A model generated the notes under the pieces. The model worked only from the letters and a program-made list of their open reading frames with translations, ran no database searches and was not told the DNA's origin. From assembly GCA_021847015.1 (NCBI GenBank), contig JAJZVW010000002.1:124001-188000 (forward strand): DNA of 64,000 bases. Reading direction: 5' to 3'. Below are positions 1-8,227 of the stretch, in pieces; position 1 is the stretch's first letter, and every line of letters starts with the position of its first letter. This stretch comes from Pseudomonadota bacterium. Lineage in GTDB: Bacteria; Pseudomonadota; Alphaproteobacteria; Rhodospirillales; Magnetospirillaceae. The translations under genes were made by a program, and so were the position numbers.

Positions 1-927
1 ATCGGCATCGCCGTCTATCCCGAGGACGGGACGACGGTCGAGGACCTGATCCGCAACGCGGACACCGCCATGTACCGGGCCAAGGAGGTGGGGCGCAACG
101 CCTTCCAGCTTTATGCCGCGGCGATGAACGCGGGGTCGTTCGAGCGCCTGGCGATGGAATCGAGCCTGCGCCATGCCCTGGAAAGGGAGGAGCTCCATCT
201 CGCCTACCAGGTCAAGGTGGACCTCGCCTCGGGCCGCATGTCCGGGGTCGAGGCGCTGGTGCGCTGGCTTCACCCCGAGATGGGACCGATATCGCCGATC
301 GAGTTCATTCCCCTGGCCGAGAACATGGGGCTGATCTCGGAAATCGGCGCCTGGGTCATGGAAACGGCCTGCCGCCAGTGCAAGAGCTGGCATGAGTTGG
401 GCCTTCCCAAGGTGAGGGTGGCGGTGAACGTTTCCGCCCTGCAATTCCACGAAAGCGACGTCCCGGCGGTGGTGCGCCGGGCGCTGGCGGTGAGCGGGCT
501 GGAGCCCTGCTACCTGGAACTGGAGCTGACCGAATCGGTGCTGATGAAGCGCGTCGAGGAGGTGGCCGGAATCCTCGACGACATCCGCGCCCTGGGCGTT
601 CGCATATCCATTGACGATTTCGGGACGGGCTATTCCTCGCTCAGCTATCTGAAGCGCATTCCCATCGACGCCCTCAAGATCGACCGCTCGTTCGTGCGCG
701 ACATCACCGGGAACGGGGAGGGCGACGAAATCGTTTCGACCATCATCAACCTCGCGCACAACCTCAAGCTCAAGGCCATCGCCGAAGGTGTCGAAACCCA
801 GGCCCAGGCCGATTTCCTGCGGAGCAAGGGGTGCGACGAGATCCAGGGCTATCTGGTCTCGCGGCCGGTTTCGCCCGAGGATCTGGTCAGCCTGTTCGAC
901 CGGGATCTCCTGCCGGCCGATCCGTGA
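1..927 (+). CDS. GGDEF-EAL cyclic-di-GMP protein, C-terminal part
   Basis: The frame is open from the first base, so the gene starts upstream of the window. The first ~30 codons are the end of a GGDEF domain (ADTAMYRAKEVGRN). The rest is an EAL phosphodiesterase domain: the EALVRW signature near residue 80 of the visible part, then NVSALQF, ELTESVL and DDFGTGYSSLSYLKRIP, followed by AEGVET and GCDEIQGY. These are the metal- and substrate-binding motifs of active EAL enzymes that hydrolyse c-di-GMP. The sensory N-terminus and the GGDEF active site are off-window, so whether the cyclase half is active cannot be judged. Confidence 0.93.
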   Translation: MGIAVYPEDGTTVEDLIRNADTAMYRAKEVGRNAFQLYAAAMNAGSFERLAMESSLRHALEREELHLAYQVKVDLASGRMSGVEALVRWLHPEMGPISPIEFIPLAENMGLISEIGAWVMETACRQCKSWHELGLPKVRVAVNVSALQFHESDVPAVVRRALAVSGLEPCYLELELTESVLMKRVEEVAGILDDIRALGVRISIDDFGTGYSSLSYLKRIPIDALKIDRSFVRDITGNGEGDEIVSTIINLAHNLKLKAIAEGVETQAQADFLRSKGCDEIQGYLVSRPVSPEDLVSLFDRDLLPADP

Positions 928-930
928 CCC

Positions 931-1200
931 TCACCGGTCCTTCGGCCGCTTTCGCCCTCCGGCGGGAGACTCACCCTCCAGCCTGATTTCCCTAAGGAGA
1001 TCGGCGGGATGGGTCCCCAAGGCCATCGCGAGATCGGCGAGCAGGGTCAGCGACGGGCTGGAGCGGCCCCGTTCGATATCGCTGAGGTATGTGACGTTCA
1101 TCCCGGCCCGGAAGGCCAGCTCCTCCTGGGTGAGCCCCTTGCTGATCCGCATATCGCGGAGCAGGCGACCGAATTGACCCCGAATGTCCATAGAGGACAT
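931..1200 (-). CDS. XRE-family helix-turn-helix regulator
   Basis: A small DNA-binding protein with one Cro/CI-type HTH covering almost its whole length (GLTQEELAFRAGMNVTYLSD, then IERGRSSPSLTLLADLAMAL). The short basic tail ends GGRKRPKDR. It is convergent with the EAL gene, 3 bp from its stop. The start is uncertain: ATG at 1200, ATG at 1191 and an upstream GTG at 1248 are all in frame, and none has a strong ribosome site. A TATATA box at about 1232-1237 lies between the GTG and the ATGs and may be a -10 element, which favours the shorter forms. The target is unknown; the divergent small frame at 1242 would be the obvious candidate. Confidence 0.75.
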   Translation of the reverse strand: MSSMDIRGQFGRLLRDMRISKGLTQEELAFRAGMNVTYLSDIERGRSSPSLTLLADLAMALGTHPADLLREIRLEGESPAGGRKRPKDR

Positions 1201-1241
1201 CACGGACGTATTGTTACAATCATCGCCATCGGATATATACG

Positions 1242-1511
1242 ATGACACCCTCGGAAGTACGGAGGGGCCTCGGATGGGCCGGAGGGAGCGGGATCGTGGT
1301 TCTCGTATCGGTGACGGTTCTGTTGGAGCCCGACGCTACGGTGGAGATGGCCAAGTCCGAGGCGGCGCGGCTCGCCGACGCGATCGCCGCCTTGAAAAAC
1401 AGCCTGGCCTACATGGCCGAGGTGACGGTGGGCGTACCCGGTCGCGCGGAACCGGTTCACCGGCAGATCATCCGCCGCGGCAGCCTTGCGAAAGCCGAGG
1501 GCCCGGACTGA
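1242..1511 (+). CDS. small hypothetical protein, divergent from the XRE regulator
   Basis: An 89-aa frame starting with ATG at 1242. It has one short hydrophobic stretch (GIVVLVSVTVLLEP, ~residues 17-30), then a helical Ala/Lys/Glu segment and a polar tail. I recognise no family. There is no clear ribosome site. It is listed because it is divergent from an XRE gene and has few rare codons. It could equally be spurious, since long random frames are common at this GC content. Confidence 0.3.
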   Translation: MTPSEVRRGLGWAGGSGIVVLVSVTVLLEPDATVEMAKSEAARLADAIAALKNSLAYMAEVTVGVPGRAEPVHRQIIRRGSLAKAEGPD

Positions 1512-1679
1512 CGGTGCGAGCCCGTTTCCTGCCCCGTCGTGGAAAAGGGAAAACCGGTCACCTTCCGCAGCATTTTTCATCGTGCCCCTCCCGCAGTGCC
1601 GTGATCGCGAACGAAGGACGGCGCGCACTCCCCCGCGACTCCGCCCGGTCGGCTCCCTGGGAAGAGCCGGCATCGAGCA

Positions 1680-1873
1680 GGGCTCCGAACTCAGGTTTCG
1701 AATTGGTCAATGTCATCGTCCACCCCCCCTGTCATCCCGACAGAGCGACAGCGACGAGGGATCCTTCAGCCGCTGGCGGCTGCCGTTCGTGCCTGAACGA
1801 TCCCTCTCTCCGCTCGGGATGACACCATCACTCGCGGGGGCGTCAAGGATTCAGTCATCTGAGTTCGGAGCCC
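1680..1873. mobile_element. MITE-like element with 15-bp inverted ends and near-perfect target duplication
   Basis: The ends are perfect 15-bp inverted repeats: GGGCTCCGAACTCAG at 1680-1694 and CTGAGTTCGGAGCCC at 1859-1873. The outside flanks carry GGCATCGAGC as a direct repeat (1669-1678 and 1874-1883), as expected for a target-site duplication. An inner imperfect palindrome (about 1729-1824) begins TGTCATCCCGA and ends TCGGGATGACA. No transposase is encoded, so any movement would need enzymes in trans. The element fills most of the 449-bp gap before the DAHP synthase gene. I see nothing else clear in 1512-1679 or 1884-1960 except the ribosome site of the next gene. Confidence 0.8.
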
Positions 1874-1960
1874 GGCATCGAGCGTTGCGCTGGAATTATG
1901 CGTTGGCGAGTCGTATAGAGAGCGTTTCGCTCCGCCCGCTTCTAAGAGAACGAGGACCTG

Positions 1961-3346
1961 ATGGCCGAGAATTGGGCGCCGGACAGCTGGCGCGCGAAAT
2001 CCGTTGAGCAGGTTCCTGCCTATCCCGACGCCGCCCGTCTGGCGGCGGCGGAACGGACGCTCGCCTCCTTTCCCCCGCTGGTGTTCGCCGGCGAGGCCCG
2101 CCACCTGGAAGATGCCTTGGCGCGGGTGGCCGATGGCAAGGCGTTCGTCCTCCAGGGCGGGGATTGCGCCGAGAGCTTCGCCGAGTTCCGCGCCAACAAT
2201 ATCCGCGACACGTTCCGGGTGATGTTGCAGATGGCGGTGGTGCTGACCTACGGCGCCGCCATGCCGGTCGTGAAGATCGGCCGCATGGCCGGCCAGTTCG
2301 CCAAGCCCCGCTCGGCCGATATGGAAACCATCGGCGGCGTCACCCTGCCCAGCTACCGCGGCGACATCGTCAACGGCATCGAGTTCACCGCCGAGGCCCG
2401 GCATCCCGACCCCGAGCGCATGATCCGCGCCTACAACCAGTCGGCGGCCACCTTGAACCTGCTGCGCGCGTTCGCCCAGGGCGGCTACGCGGACCTTCAC
2501 AAGGTCCACCAGTGGACGCTGGGCTTCCTGTCGGGGTCGCTCCAGGGGAAGCTTTTCGAGGATCTCGCCAATCGCCTCAGCGAGACCCTGGCGTTCATGG
2601 AAGCCTGCGGCTTGACGTCGGAGACGACTCCGCAAATCCGCGAAACCGATTTCTACACCTCGCACGAGGCGCTGCTCCTCCCCTATGAGCAGGCGCTCAC
2701 CCGCGTCGATTCCACCTCGGGCCAGTGGTACGACTGCTCGGCGCACATGCTGTGGATCGGCGAGCGCACGCGCCAGCTCGACGGCGGCCATGTGGAATTC
2801 CTGCGCGGCGTCAAGAATCCCATCGGCGTCAAGGTCGGGCCGGGAACCAGCCCCGACAATCTCCTGCGCCTGATCGATCGGCTCAATCCGGACAACAAGC
2901 CGGGCCGTCTGACCGTCATCACCCGCATGGGTGCGGCGAAGATCGGAGAGAGGCTGCCGGCGCTGATCCGTTCCGTCGCGCATGAAGGGCGCAAGGTGGT
3001 GTGGAGCTGCGATCCCATGCACGCCAACACCATCAAGGCGGCCTCGGGCTACAAGACCCGCCTGTTCGACAGCATCCTGGCCGAGGTGCGCGCGTTCTTC
3101 GCCGTCCACAAGGCGGAAGGCACCCATGCGGGCGGGGTGCATTTCGAGATGACCGGTCAGGACGTCACCGAATGCGTGGGTGGCGCCACCGCCGTCACCG
3201 AGGCCAACCTCGGCGACAGCTACCACACCCATTGCGACCCGCGCCTCAATGCCACCCAGGCCTTGGAACTGGCCTTCCTGATCGCCGACCAGCTCAAGGC
3301 GGAGCGTCAGAAGGAACAGGAACGGACCCGCGCCGCTGGGGGGTGA
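1961..3346 (+). CDS. class II 3-deoxy-7-phosphoheptulonate synthase
   Basis: First enzyme of the shikimate pathway, condensing phosphoenolpyruvate with erythrose 4-phosphate. The 461-aa protein is of the plant-like class II type: N-terminal ENWAPDSWR, then [12 protein letters not shown], the [11 protein letters not shown] loop, the GFLSGSLQG region, [17 protein letters not shown] and [11 protein letters not shown], all typical of this class. Length is normal for the family. ATG at 1961 follows a GAGGA ribosome site (AACGAGGACCTG). The gene appears to be single and lies downstream of a MITE-like insertion whose right end is 87 bp before the start codon, so the insertion may affect its promoter. 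Confidence 0.93.
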   Translation: MAENWAPDSWRAKSVEQVPAYPDAARLAAAERTLASFPPLVFAGEARHLEDALARVADGKAFVLQGGDCAESFAEFRANNIRDTFRVMLQMAVVLTYGAAMPVVKIGRMAGQFAKPRSADMETIGGVTLPSYRGDIVNGIEFTAEARHPDPERMIRAYNQSAATLNLLRAFAQGGYADLHKVHQWTLGFLSGSLQGKLFEDLANRLSETLAFMEACGLTSETTPQIRETDFYTSHEALLLPYEQALTRVDSTSGQWYDCSAHMLWIGERTRQLDGGHVEFLRGVKNPIGVKVGPGTSPDNLLRLIDRLNPDNKPGRLTVITRMGAAKIGERLPALIRSVAHEGRKVVWSCDPMHANTIKAASGYKTRLFDSILAEVRAFFAVHKAEGTHAGGVHFEMTGQDVTECVGGATAVTEANLGDSYHTHCDPRLNATQALELAFLIADQLKAERQKEQERTRAAGG

Positions 3347-3527
3347 CGCGCCGGCATCGGCCCCGCGCGAGGGTTGCCCCCGGCCCCGCGGGGGAGTGTT
3401 TGTCCGCCTATAGTATACTTGTATGCGCGGGTTTTCCCCCCGCAGAATGGGGCGTCGCCGGCAAGGGGACGCACGCGGACAGTGGGCCGTGTTCCCGCCG
3501 CGCCGGCATGCAATAGGGGGGTAGGAC

Positions 3528-4919
3528 ATGACGGTCGTCGATTCGTGGGACGAGGGCGAGCAGCCCGCAATCGCTCGTTCGAATGGAGGATGGGCGGAAC
3601 TTTATCTCAAGGAGGATTGGTGGGCGATCTGGCTCGGCTTGGCCGTGGTCGCCGCGGGCATCATCCTCTTCCTGTCGGGTAGCACGGCGCTGAAGGCGCT
3701 TGCCATCAACCCCGGCGGCCTCAAATGGACCGGCCTTGACCAGCTTGCCGCCCACTTCGTGGCCAATGCCGGCCAGTACCTGATCCAGTTCGCGGTGTGG
3801 GCCGCCATCTTCGGCGGCAGTTGTCGGGTGATGGGCATCGGCGTCGCCCGCTTTCTTCCGGGTTTCGCCTTCGTCTACGTGTTGTCGATGGCGATCTTCG
3901 CGGTCGGCGGCTGGGCCGATGCCGCCAAGTATAACCTAGAGCCGCCGTTGGTTGCTCTGGTCGTGGGTCTGGTCCTGGGCAACCTGGCGCCTCTGCCAAG
4001 GGCCTTCGACGACGCGTTGCGCGTGGAATACTTCGTCAAGCTCGGCATCGTCCTGTTGGGAGCCGGCTTTCCCATATCCCTGGTGCTGACCGCCGGCCCG
4101 GTGGCCATCGGGCAGGCCACCATCATCTCGTTGCTGACCTGCCTGACCATCTATCTCCTCGCGACCCGCGTCTTCGCCCTCGACCGCCGCCTGGCGGCGG
4201 TGATCAGCGTCGGCGGCTCGGTGTGCGGGGTTTCGGCGAGCATGGCCATCGCCGCCTCGGTGGGGGCCAAGCGCGAGCACATCTACACGTCGGTCACCCT
4301 GGTGGTGGTGTGGGCGCTGGTGATGATCCTGACGTTGCCGTTCATCTCGCAGGCGCTCGGGCTGCCCGCCGGCATCGCCGGGGCCTGGATCGGCACCTCG
4401 GAATTCGCCGATGCCGCCGGCTTCGCCGCCGCCTCGACCTACGGCAAGATGGCCGGCAACGAGGATGTCGCCATCAAGGCCTTCACCCTGATGAAGGTGA
4501 TCGGCCGCGATTTGTGGATCGGCATCTGGTCGCTGGTGTGGGCGCTGATCGCCACCACCGTGTGGGAGAGGCAGGAGACCGGCGCCAAGCCGGGGGCGGG
4601 CGAAATTTGGCGCCGCTTCCCCAAGTTCGTCATCGGGTTCTTCGTCGCCTCGATCGTCATGAGCGTGTTCACCGGAGCCTACAGCCCCGCCGATTTCAAC
4701 GCCTCGGTGAAGCCCAATCTCATCCTGCCCATCGCCGGGCTCAGGACGTGGGCCTTCATCTTCTGCTTCCTCTCCATCGGCCTCAGCACCCGGTTCCGCG
4801 AGCTGAAGGCGGTCAACGTCCGGACGTTCACCGCCTTCACCATCGGCGTCGCCGTCAACGTGGTGGCGGGCTACCTGCTGTCCGCCCATGTGTTCGGCGA
4901 GTACTGGTCGAACCTGTGA
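3528..4919 (+). CDS. YeiH/UPF0324-family putative sulfate exporter
   Basis: A 463-aa polytopic inner-membrane protein with a ~45-residue soluble N-terminus and about ten hydrophobic helices. Family hallmarks are PPLVALVVGLVLGN, KLGIVLLGAGFPISL, GGSVCGVSASMAIA and GTSEFADAAGFAAAS. The family is annotated as putative sulfate exporters, but the substrate is poorly established. The ATG is preceded by GGGGGGTAGGAC. The stop overlaps the GTG start of the Cys-rich gene downstream (GTGA), so the two are probably translationally coupled. Confidence 0.85.
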   Translation: MTVVDSWDEGEQPAIARSNGGWAELYLKEDWWAIWLGLAVVAAGIILFLSGSTALKALAINPGGLKWTGLDQLAAHFVANAGQYLIQFAVWAAIFGGSCRVMGIGVARFLPGFAFVYVLSMAIFAVGGWADAAKYNLEPPLVALVVGLVLGNLAPLPRAFDDALRVEYFVKLGIVLLGAGFPISLVLTAGPVAIGQATIISLLTCLTIYLLATRVFALDRRLAAVISVGGSVCGVSASMAIAASVGAKREHIYTSVTLVVVWALVMILTLPFISQALGLPAGIAGAWIGTSEFADAAGFAAASTYGKMAGNEDVAIKAFTLMKVIGRDLWIGIWSLVWALIATTVWERQETGAKPGAGEIWRRFPKFVIGFFVASIVMSVFTGAYSPADFNASVKPNLILPIAGLRTWAFIFCFLSIGLSTRFRELKAVNVRTFTAFTIGVAVNVVAGYLLSAHVFGEYWSNL

Positions 4920-5149
4920 ACCGAGGCGGTACCTGTGGCGGCTGCCGGCACTACGTGTCGGCGGCCGCGGACCTTGAGCGTGCGGTGCCCGGGCTGAAGA
5001 TCCTGAGTTCGGCCTATGGCTCGGTGCGCGGCGATACCGGGCTGTGCCGGCTCACGGACCTGCTCTGCGTTCCGGGACACGCCTGCACCCTGTGGGAGGC
5101 GGCGACCGGTAGCGGTTCTCCTTGCAGCGCAGGGGGCGTCCACACATGA
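4916..5149 (+). CDS. Cys-rich 77-aa protein coupled to the YeiH-type transporter
   Basis: GTG at 4916 overlaps the stop of the transporter gene (GTGA). The protein starts MNRGGTCGGCRHYV and continues with LCRLTDLLCVPGHACTLW, giving a CxxC near the N-terminus plus at least three further cysteines. This suggests a small metal (Zn or Fe-S) binding or redox protein, but I do not recognise a named family. The last codons run into a half-copy of the dispersed repeat: the stop TGA is part of the repeat's ATGACACCATCA motif, so the original C-terminus may have been altered by the insertion. Confidence 0.6.
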   Translation: MNRGGTCGGCRHYVSAAADLERAVPGLKILSSAYGSVRGDTGLCRLTDLLCVPGHACTLWEAATGSGSPCSAGGVHT

Positions 5150-5200
5150 CACCATCATTCAGGGGCACATTAAGGATTCGGTTGTCTGAGTTCGGAGCCC
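5146..5200. repeat. solitary right half of the 1680-1873 MITE-like element
   Basis: From ATGACACCATCA onward this stretch matches the right arm of the element at 1819-1873 with scattered substitutions, including AAGGATTC and the full 15-bp end CTGAGTTCGGAGCCC at 5186-5200. The matching left inverted end is absent, so this is a remnant or half-element. It supplies the stop codon of the upstream Cys-rich gene. Nothing else is recognisable in the 94 bp up to nadE. Confidence 0.75.
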
Positions 5201-5294
5201 TGGGGCGACCGGCGGTCGCATTGACAGCTCCGCCGGGCTGCCGTAAGTCAGGGGAGGCCGTTCCCGGAGCGGCCCCTCCAGGCGGAATCCCTTC

Positions 5295-6965
5295 ATGTCC
5301 GAGCCGAAATCCGACGCACTCGCCATCGCCCTTGCCCAGATCGACCCCGCCGTCGGCGACGTCGTCGGCAACGTGGCGCGAATCCGCGAGGCGCGGGCCA
5401 AGGCGGCGCGCGACGGCGCCCATCTGGTGGTCTTCCCCGAACTCACGGTGTCCGGCTATCCGCCCGAGGATCTGGTCCTGAAAGCGGCCTTCCTCGACAT
5501 TGTCGAGGCCGCGGTCCAGGATTTGGCCGCCGACACCGCCGACGGGGGGCCGGCGCTTCTGCTCGGCGCACCCTGGCGGGCGGACGGCGAGACGTGCAAT
5601 GCCGCGCTGCTTCTGGATCACGGGCGGGTGGCGGCCACCCGGCTCAAGCATCATCTGCCCAATTACGGCGTCTTCGACGAGGTGCGCGTGTTCGCGCCCG
5701 GCCCGGCGCCGGGACCGGTCGCCTTCCGGGGCGTGCGCCTGGGCGTGATGGTGTGCGAGGACATGTGGTATGCGGACGTGGCCGAAACCCTGGCCGGGGC
5801 CGGCGCCGAGATGCTGGTGGTGCTGAACGGCTCGCCGTTCGAGGTGGACAAGCCCGGCGTCCGCCGGGACCACGCCCGGGCGCGGGTGGCCGGCACGGGG
5901 CTGCCGCTGCTTTACGTCAATCAGGTGGGCGGCCAGGACGAACTGGTGTTCGACGGCGCCTCCTTTGCCCTTGGCGCCGACGGCGGCGCGTTGGTCGGTC
6001 TGCCGTCGTGGCGGGCCGAGGTCGCCACCACCCGCTGGCGGCGCGGGGACGAGGGCTGGACCACCCGAGGCCCCACCGCACCCGAGCCGGCGCCGCACGA
6101 GGCGACCTATCAGGCGTTGATGCTGGGCTTGCGCGACTACGTGACCAAGAACGGCTTTCCCGGCGTGGTGCTGGGCCTGTCGGGGGGGATCGATTCCGCG
6201 CTTTGCGCGGCCCTCGCCGTGGACGCGCTGGGACGTGACAAGGTGTGGTGCGTGATGATGCCCTCGCCCTACACCAGCGCCGAAAGCCTGGAGGATGCGG
6301 CCTCGGTCGCCGCGCTCCTCGGCTGCCGCCTCGACACCGTGGGCATCGAGCCGGCGATGGACGCGTTTCAATCCATGCTGGCGCCCGTCTTCGCCGGACG
6401 CGCGCCCGACATCACCGAGGAGAACCTGCAATCCCGCGCGCGCGGCATGACCCTGATGGCGCTCTCCAACAAGTTCGGTCCCATGGTGCTGTCCACCGGC
6501 AACAAGAGCGAGATGAGCTGCGGCTACGCCACCCTTTATGGCGACATGTGCGGCGGTTTCGCGGCGCTGAAGGACGTCTACAAGACCGAGGTGTTCGCGC
6601 TGTCGCGCTGGCGCAACGCCCACCGCCCGGACGGCGCGCTGGGGCCGGCCGGCCCGGTGATGCCCGAGCGGGTCATCACCAAGCCGCCCTCGGCCGAATT
6701 GAAGCCCAACCAGACCGACCAGGACACCCTGCCGCCCTACGACACGCTGGACGGCATTCTGGAATGCCTGATCGAGGGGGAATTGTCGGTCGCCGCGACG
6801 GTGGCCCGCGGCTATGACGAGGCGGTGGTGCGCCGCGTCTGGCGCATGCTCGACCGCGCCGAATACAAGCGCCGCCAGGCGCCTCCGGGGGTCAAGATCA
6901 CCAGCCGCTCGTTCGGCCGCGACCGGCGCTATCCGATCACCAACGGGTTCACGAGGACGATCTGA
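5295..6965 (+). CDS. nadE: glutamine-dependent NAD+ synthase
   Basis: Makes NAD+ from deamido-NAD+ with glutamine as nitrogen donor. The 556-aa protein has an N-terminal nitrilase-type amidase domain (LVVFPELTVSGYPPEDL with the catalytic Glu; KHHLPNYGVFDE with Lys; GVMVCEDMW with Cys) and a C-terminal ammonia-dependent synthetase with the ATP-pyrophosphatase loop LGLSGGIDSAL near residue 298, followed by STGNKSEMSCGYATLYGDM. Length is standard for the two-domain enzyme. It is single and lies just upstream of the distal end of the CRISPR array. Confidence 0.96.
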   Translation: MSEPKSDALAIALAQIDPAVGDVVGNVARIREARAKAARDGAHLVVFPELTVSGYPPEDLVLKAAFLDIVEAAVQDLAADTADGGPALLLGAPWRADGETCNAALLLDHGRVAATRLKHHLPNYGVFDEVRVFAPGPAPGPVAFRGVRLGVMVCEDMWYADVAETLAGAGAEMLVVLNGSPFEVDKPGVRRDHARARVAGTGLPLLYVNQVGGQDELVFDGASFALGADGGALVGLPSWRAEVATTRWRRGDEGWTTRGPTAPEPAPHEATYQALMLGLRDYVTKNGFPGVVLGLSGGIDSALCAALAVDALGRDKVWCVMMPSPYTSAESLEDAASVAALLGCRLDTVGIEPAMDAFQSMLAPVFAGRAPDITEENLQSRARGMTLMALSNKFGPMVLSTGNKSEMSCGYATLYGDMCGGFAALKDVYKTEVFALSRWRNAHRPDGALGPAGPVMPERVITKPPSAELKPNQTDQDTLPPYDTLDGILECLIEGELSVAATVARGYDEAVVRRVWRMLDRAEYKRRQAPPGVKITSRSFGRDRRYPITNGFTRTI

Positions 6966-6997
6966 GGGTGGACGCCCCGTTTGGGCCATGGCCGGAC

Positions 6998-7037
6998 AGT
7001 TCTCATTATGCATTTTTCGCTGTCATCCCGAGCCGAG
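6998..7037. repeat. truncated left arm of a MITE-like repeat beside the CRISPR array
   Basis: GTTCTCATTATGCATTTTTCGCTGTCATCCCGAGCC here is nearly identical to the left arm of the complete element at 19932-20075 (same stretch at 19938-19973). The right arm is missing and the sequence changes after CCGAGGGGC. The remnant sits about 30 bp before the first CRISPR repeat, in the position expected for the leader if crRNAs are read from the plus strand. Confidence 0.7.
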
Positions 7038-7068
7038 GGGCATCCATTTGCGATTGACGCACGATCCG

Positions 7069-8161
7069 GCCGTGGTTTCCCTACCTGTTTCCCGATGGTA
7101 GGCTGACCGGCTGCCGGCGCCGCTGCGCGAGGCGGCCGTGGTTTCCCTACCTGTTTCCCGATGGTAGGCTTCCAGCACCGTGATGCGCGACGCATCCTGC
7201 GCCGTGGTTTCCCTACCTGTTTCCCGATGGTAGGCTAGCGCTGCGTGCTCCGTCTTTTCGACGAACGCCGTGGTTTCCCTACCTGTTTCCCGATGGTAGG
7301 CTTGGAACGGGGCGACGATGGCTGGGAACAGAGCCGTGGTTTCCCTACCTGTTTCCCGATGGTAGGCTCCGCGATCGTGGTTCCAGGTGTTCAGCAGGGC
7401 CGTGGTTTCCCTACCTGTTTCCCGATGGTAGGCTCGCCGCAAGACGGCAGTCCTGCAGGCCGCGGCCGTGGTTTCCCTACCTGTTTCCCGATGGTAGGCT
7501 GCCGACTTCCGCCGCCAGGTGAACAAATGGGCCGTGGTTTCCCTACCTGTTTCCCGATGGTAGGCTAATGCGGTGACGATCCACATGCCGATTCCAGCCG
7601 TGGTTTCCCTACCTGTTTCCCGATGGTAGGCTACGTGGCTGAACGGCATCCATCATGGTGCCGCCGTGGTTTCCCTACCTGTTTCCCGATGGTAGGCTTA
7701 TTGTGGGGCGGTGGCCGAGCCTTTCCGCGCCGTGGTTTCCCTACCTGTTTCCCGATGGTAGGCTGCCGGCGGCCGCCGGCCGCCCGGCGATTGAGCCGTG
7801 GTTTCCCTACCTGTTTCCCGATGGTAGGCTCTGTTCCCCGCAGTGCCCTTCGCCACCCTTTGCCGTGGTTTCCCTACCTGTTTCCCGATGGTAGGCTCCG
7901 GCATGGACGCAGCCATCGTCGGCATCGGCCGTGGTTTCCCTACCTGTTTCCCGATGGTAGGCTCAGCCCGTGTCCCTGCCGAAGGATGACCTTGCCGTGG
8001 TTTCCCTACCTGTTTCCCGATGGTAGGCTCCGAGATCGATCGCTACGGCAACATGAGCCGCCGTGGTTTCCCTACCTGTTTCCCGATGGTAGGCTTTGAC
8101 CCTCTGAACGTGCTCGTCGATGGACGCCGTGGTTTCCCTACCTGTTTCCCGATGGTAGGCT
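7069..8161 (+). CRISPR. type II-C CRISPR array, 17 repeats and 16 spacers
   Basis: Seventeen apparently identical 36-bp repeats start at 7069, 7135, 7201, 7267, 7333, 7399, 7465, 7531, 7597, 7663, 7729, 7795, 7862, 7928, 7994, 8060 and 8126. Each begins GCCGTGGTTTCCCTACC and ends GATGGTAGGCT. Fifteen spacers are 30 bp and one (7831-7861) is 31 bp. Inside the repeat, CCTACC and GGTAGG can form a stem. The plus strand is taken as the crRNA strand because the anti-repeat near 12.7 kb, with its terminator, is complementary to it. The 3' end of each repeat contains TGGTAGGCT, which fits an extended -10 (TGnTAnnnT), as in type II-C arrays where each crRNA has its own promoter. No degenerate end repeat is visible. 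Confidence 0.98.
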
Positions 8162-8184
8162 GCCTTCCGCGCAAGCCACTGGAA

Positions 8185-8227
8185 CTGCTCTGATTTCCGC
8201 CGTCTGCCGAGGCCGAAATCAGAGCAG
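8185..8227. terminator. 13-bp perfect hairpin across the cas2 stop, between array and cas operon
   Basis: CTGCTCTGATTTC (8185-8197) and GAAATCAGAGCAG (8215-8227) are perfect inverted repeats with a 17-nt loop. The right arm contains the cas2 stop codon. No T-tract follows directly on either strand; on the plus strand T-runs occur about 20 bases further on. It lies exactly where convergent cas and crRNA transcription would meet, so a bidirectional transcription barrier is plausible. It could also be an RNA-processing structure. Confidence 0.5.

Noticed and set aside
1766-3529. 587-codon minus-strand frame opposite the DAHP synthase gene
   Set aside because: Antisense shadow of a clear gene at high GC; no motif or ribosome site.
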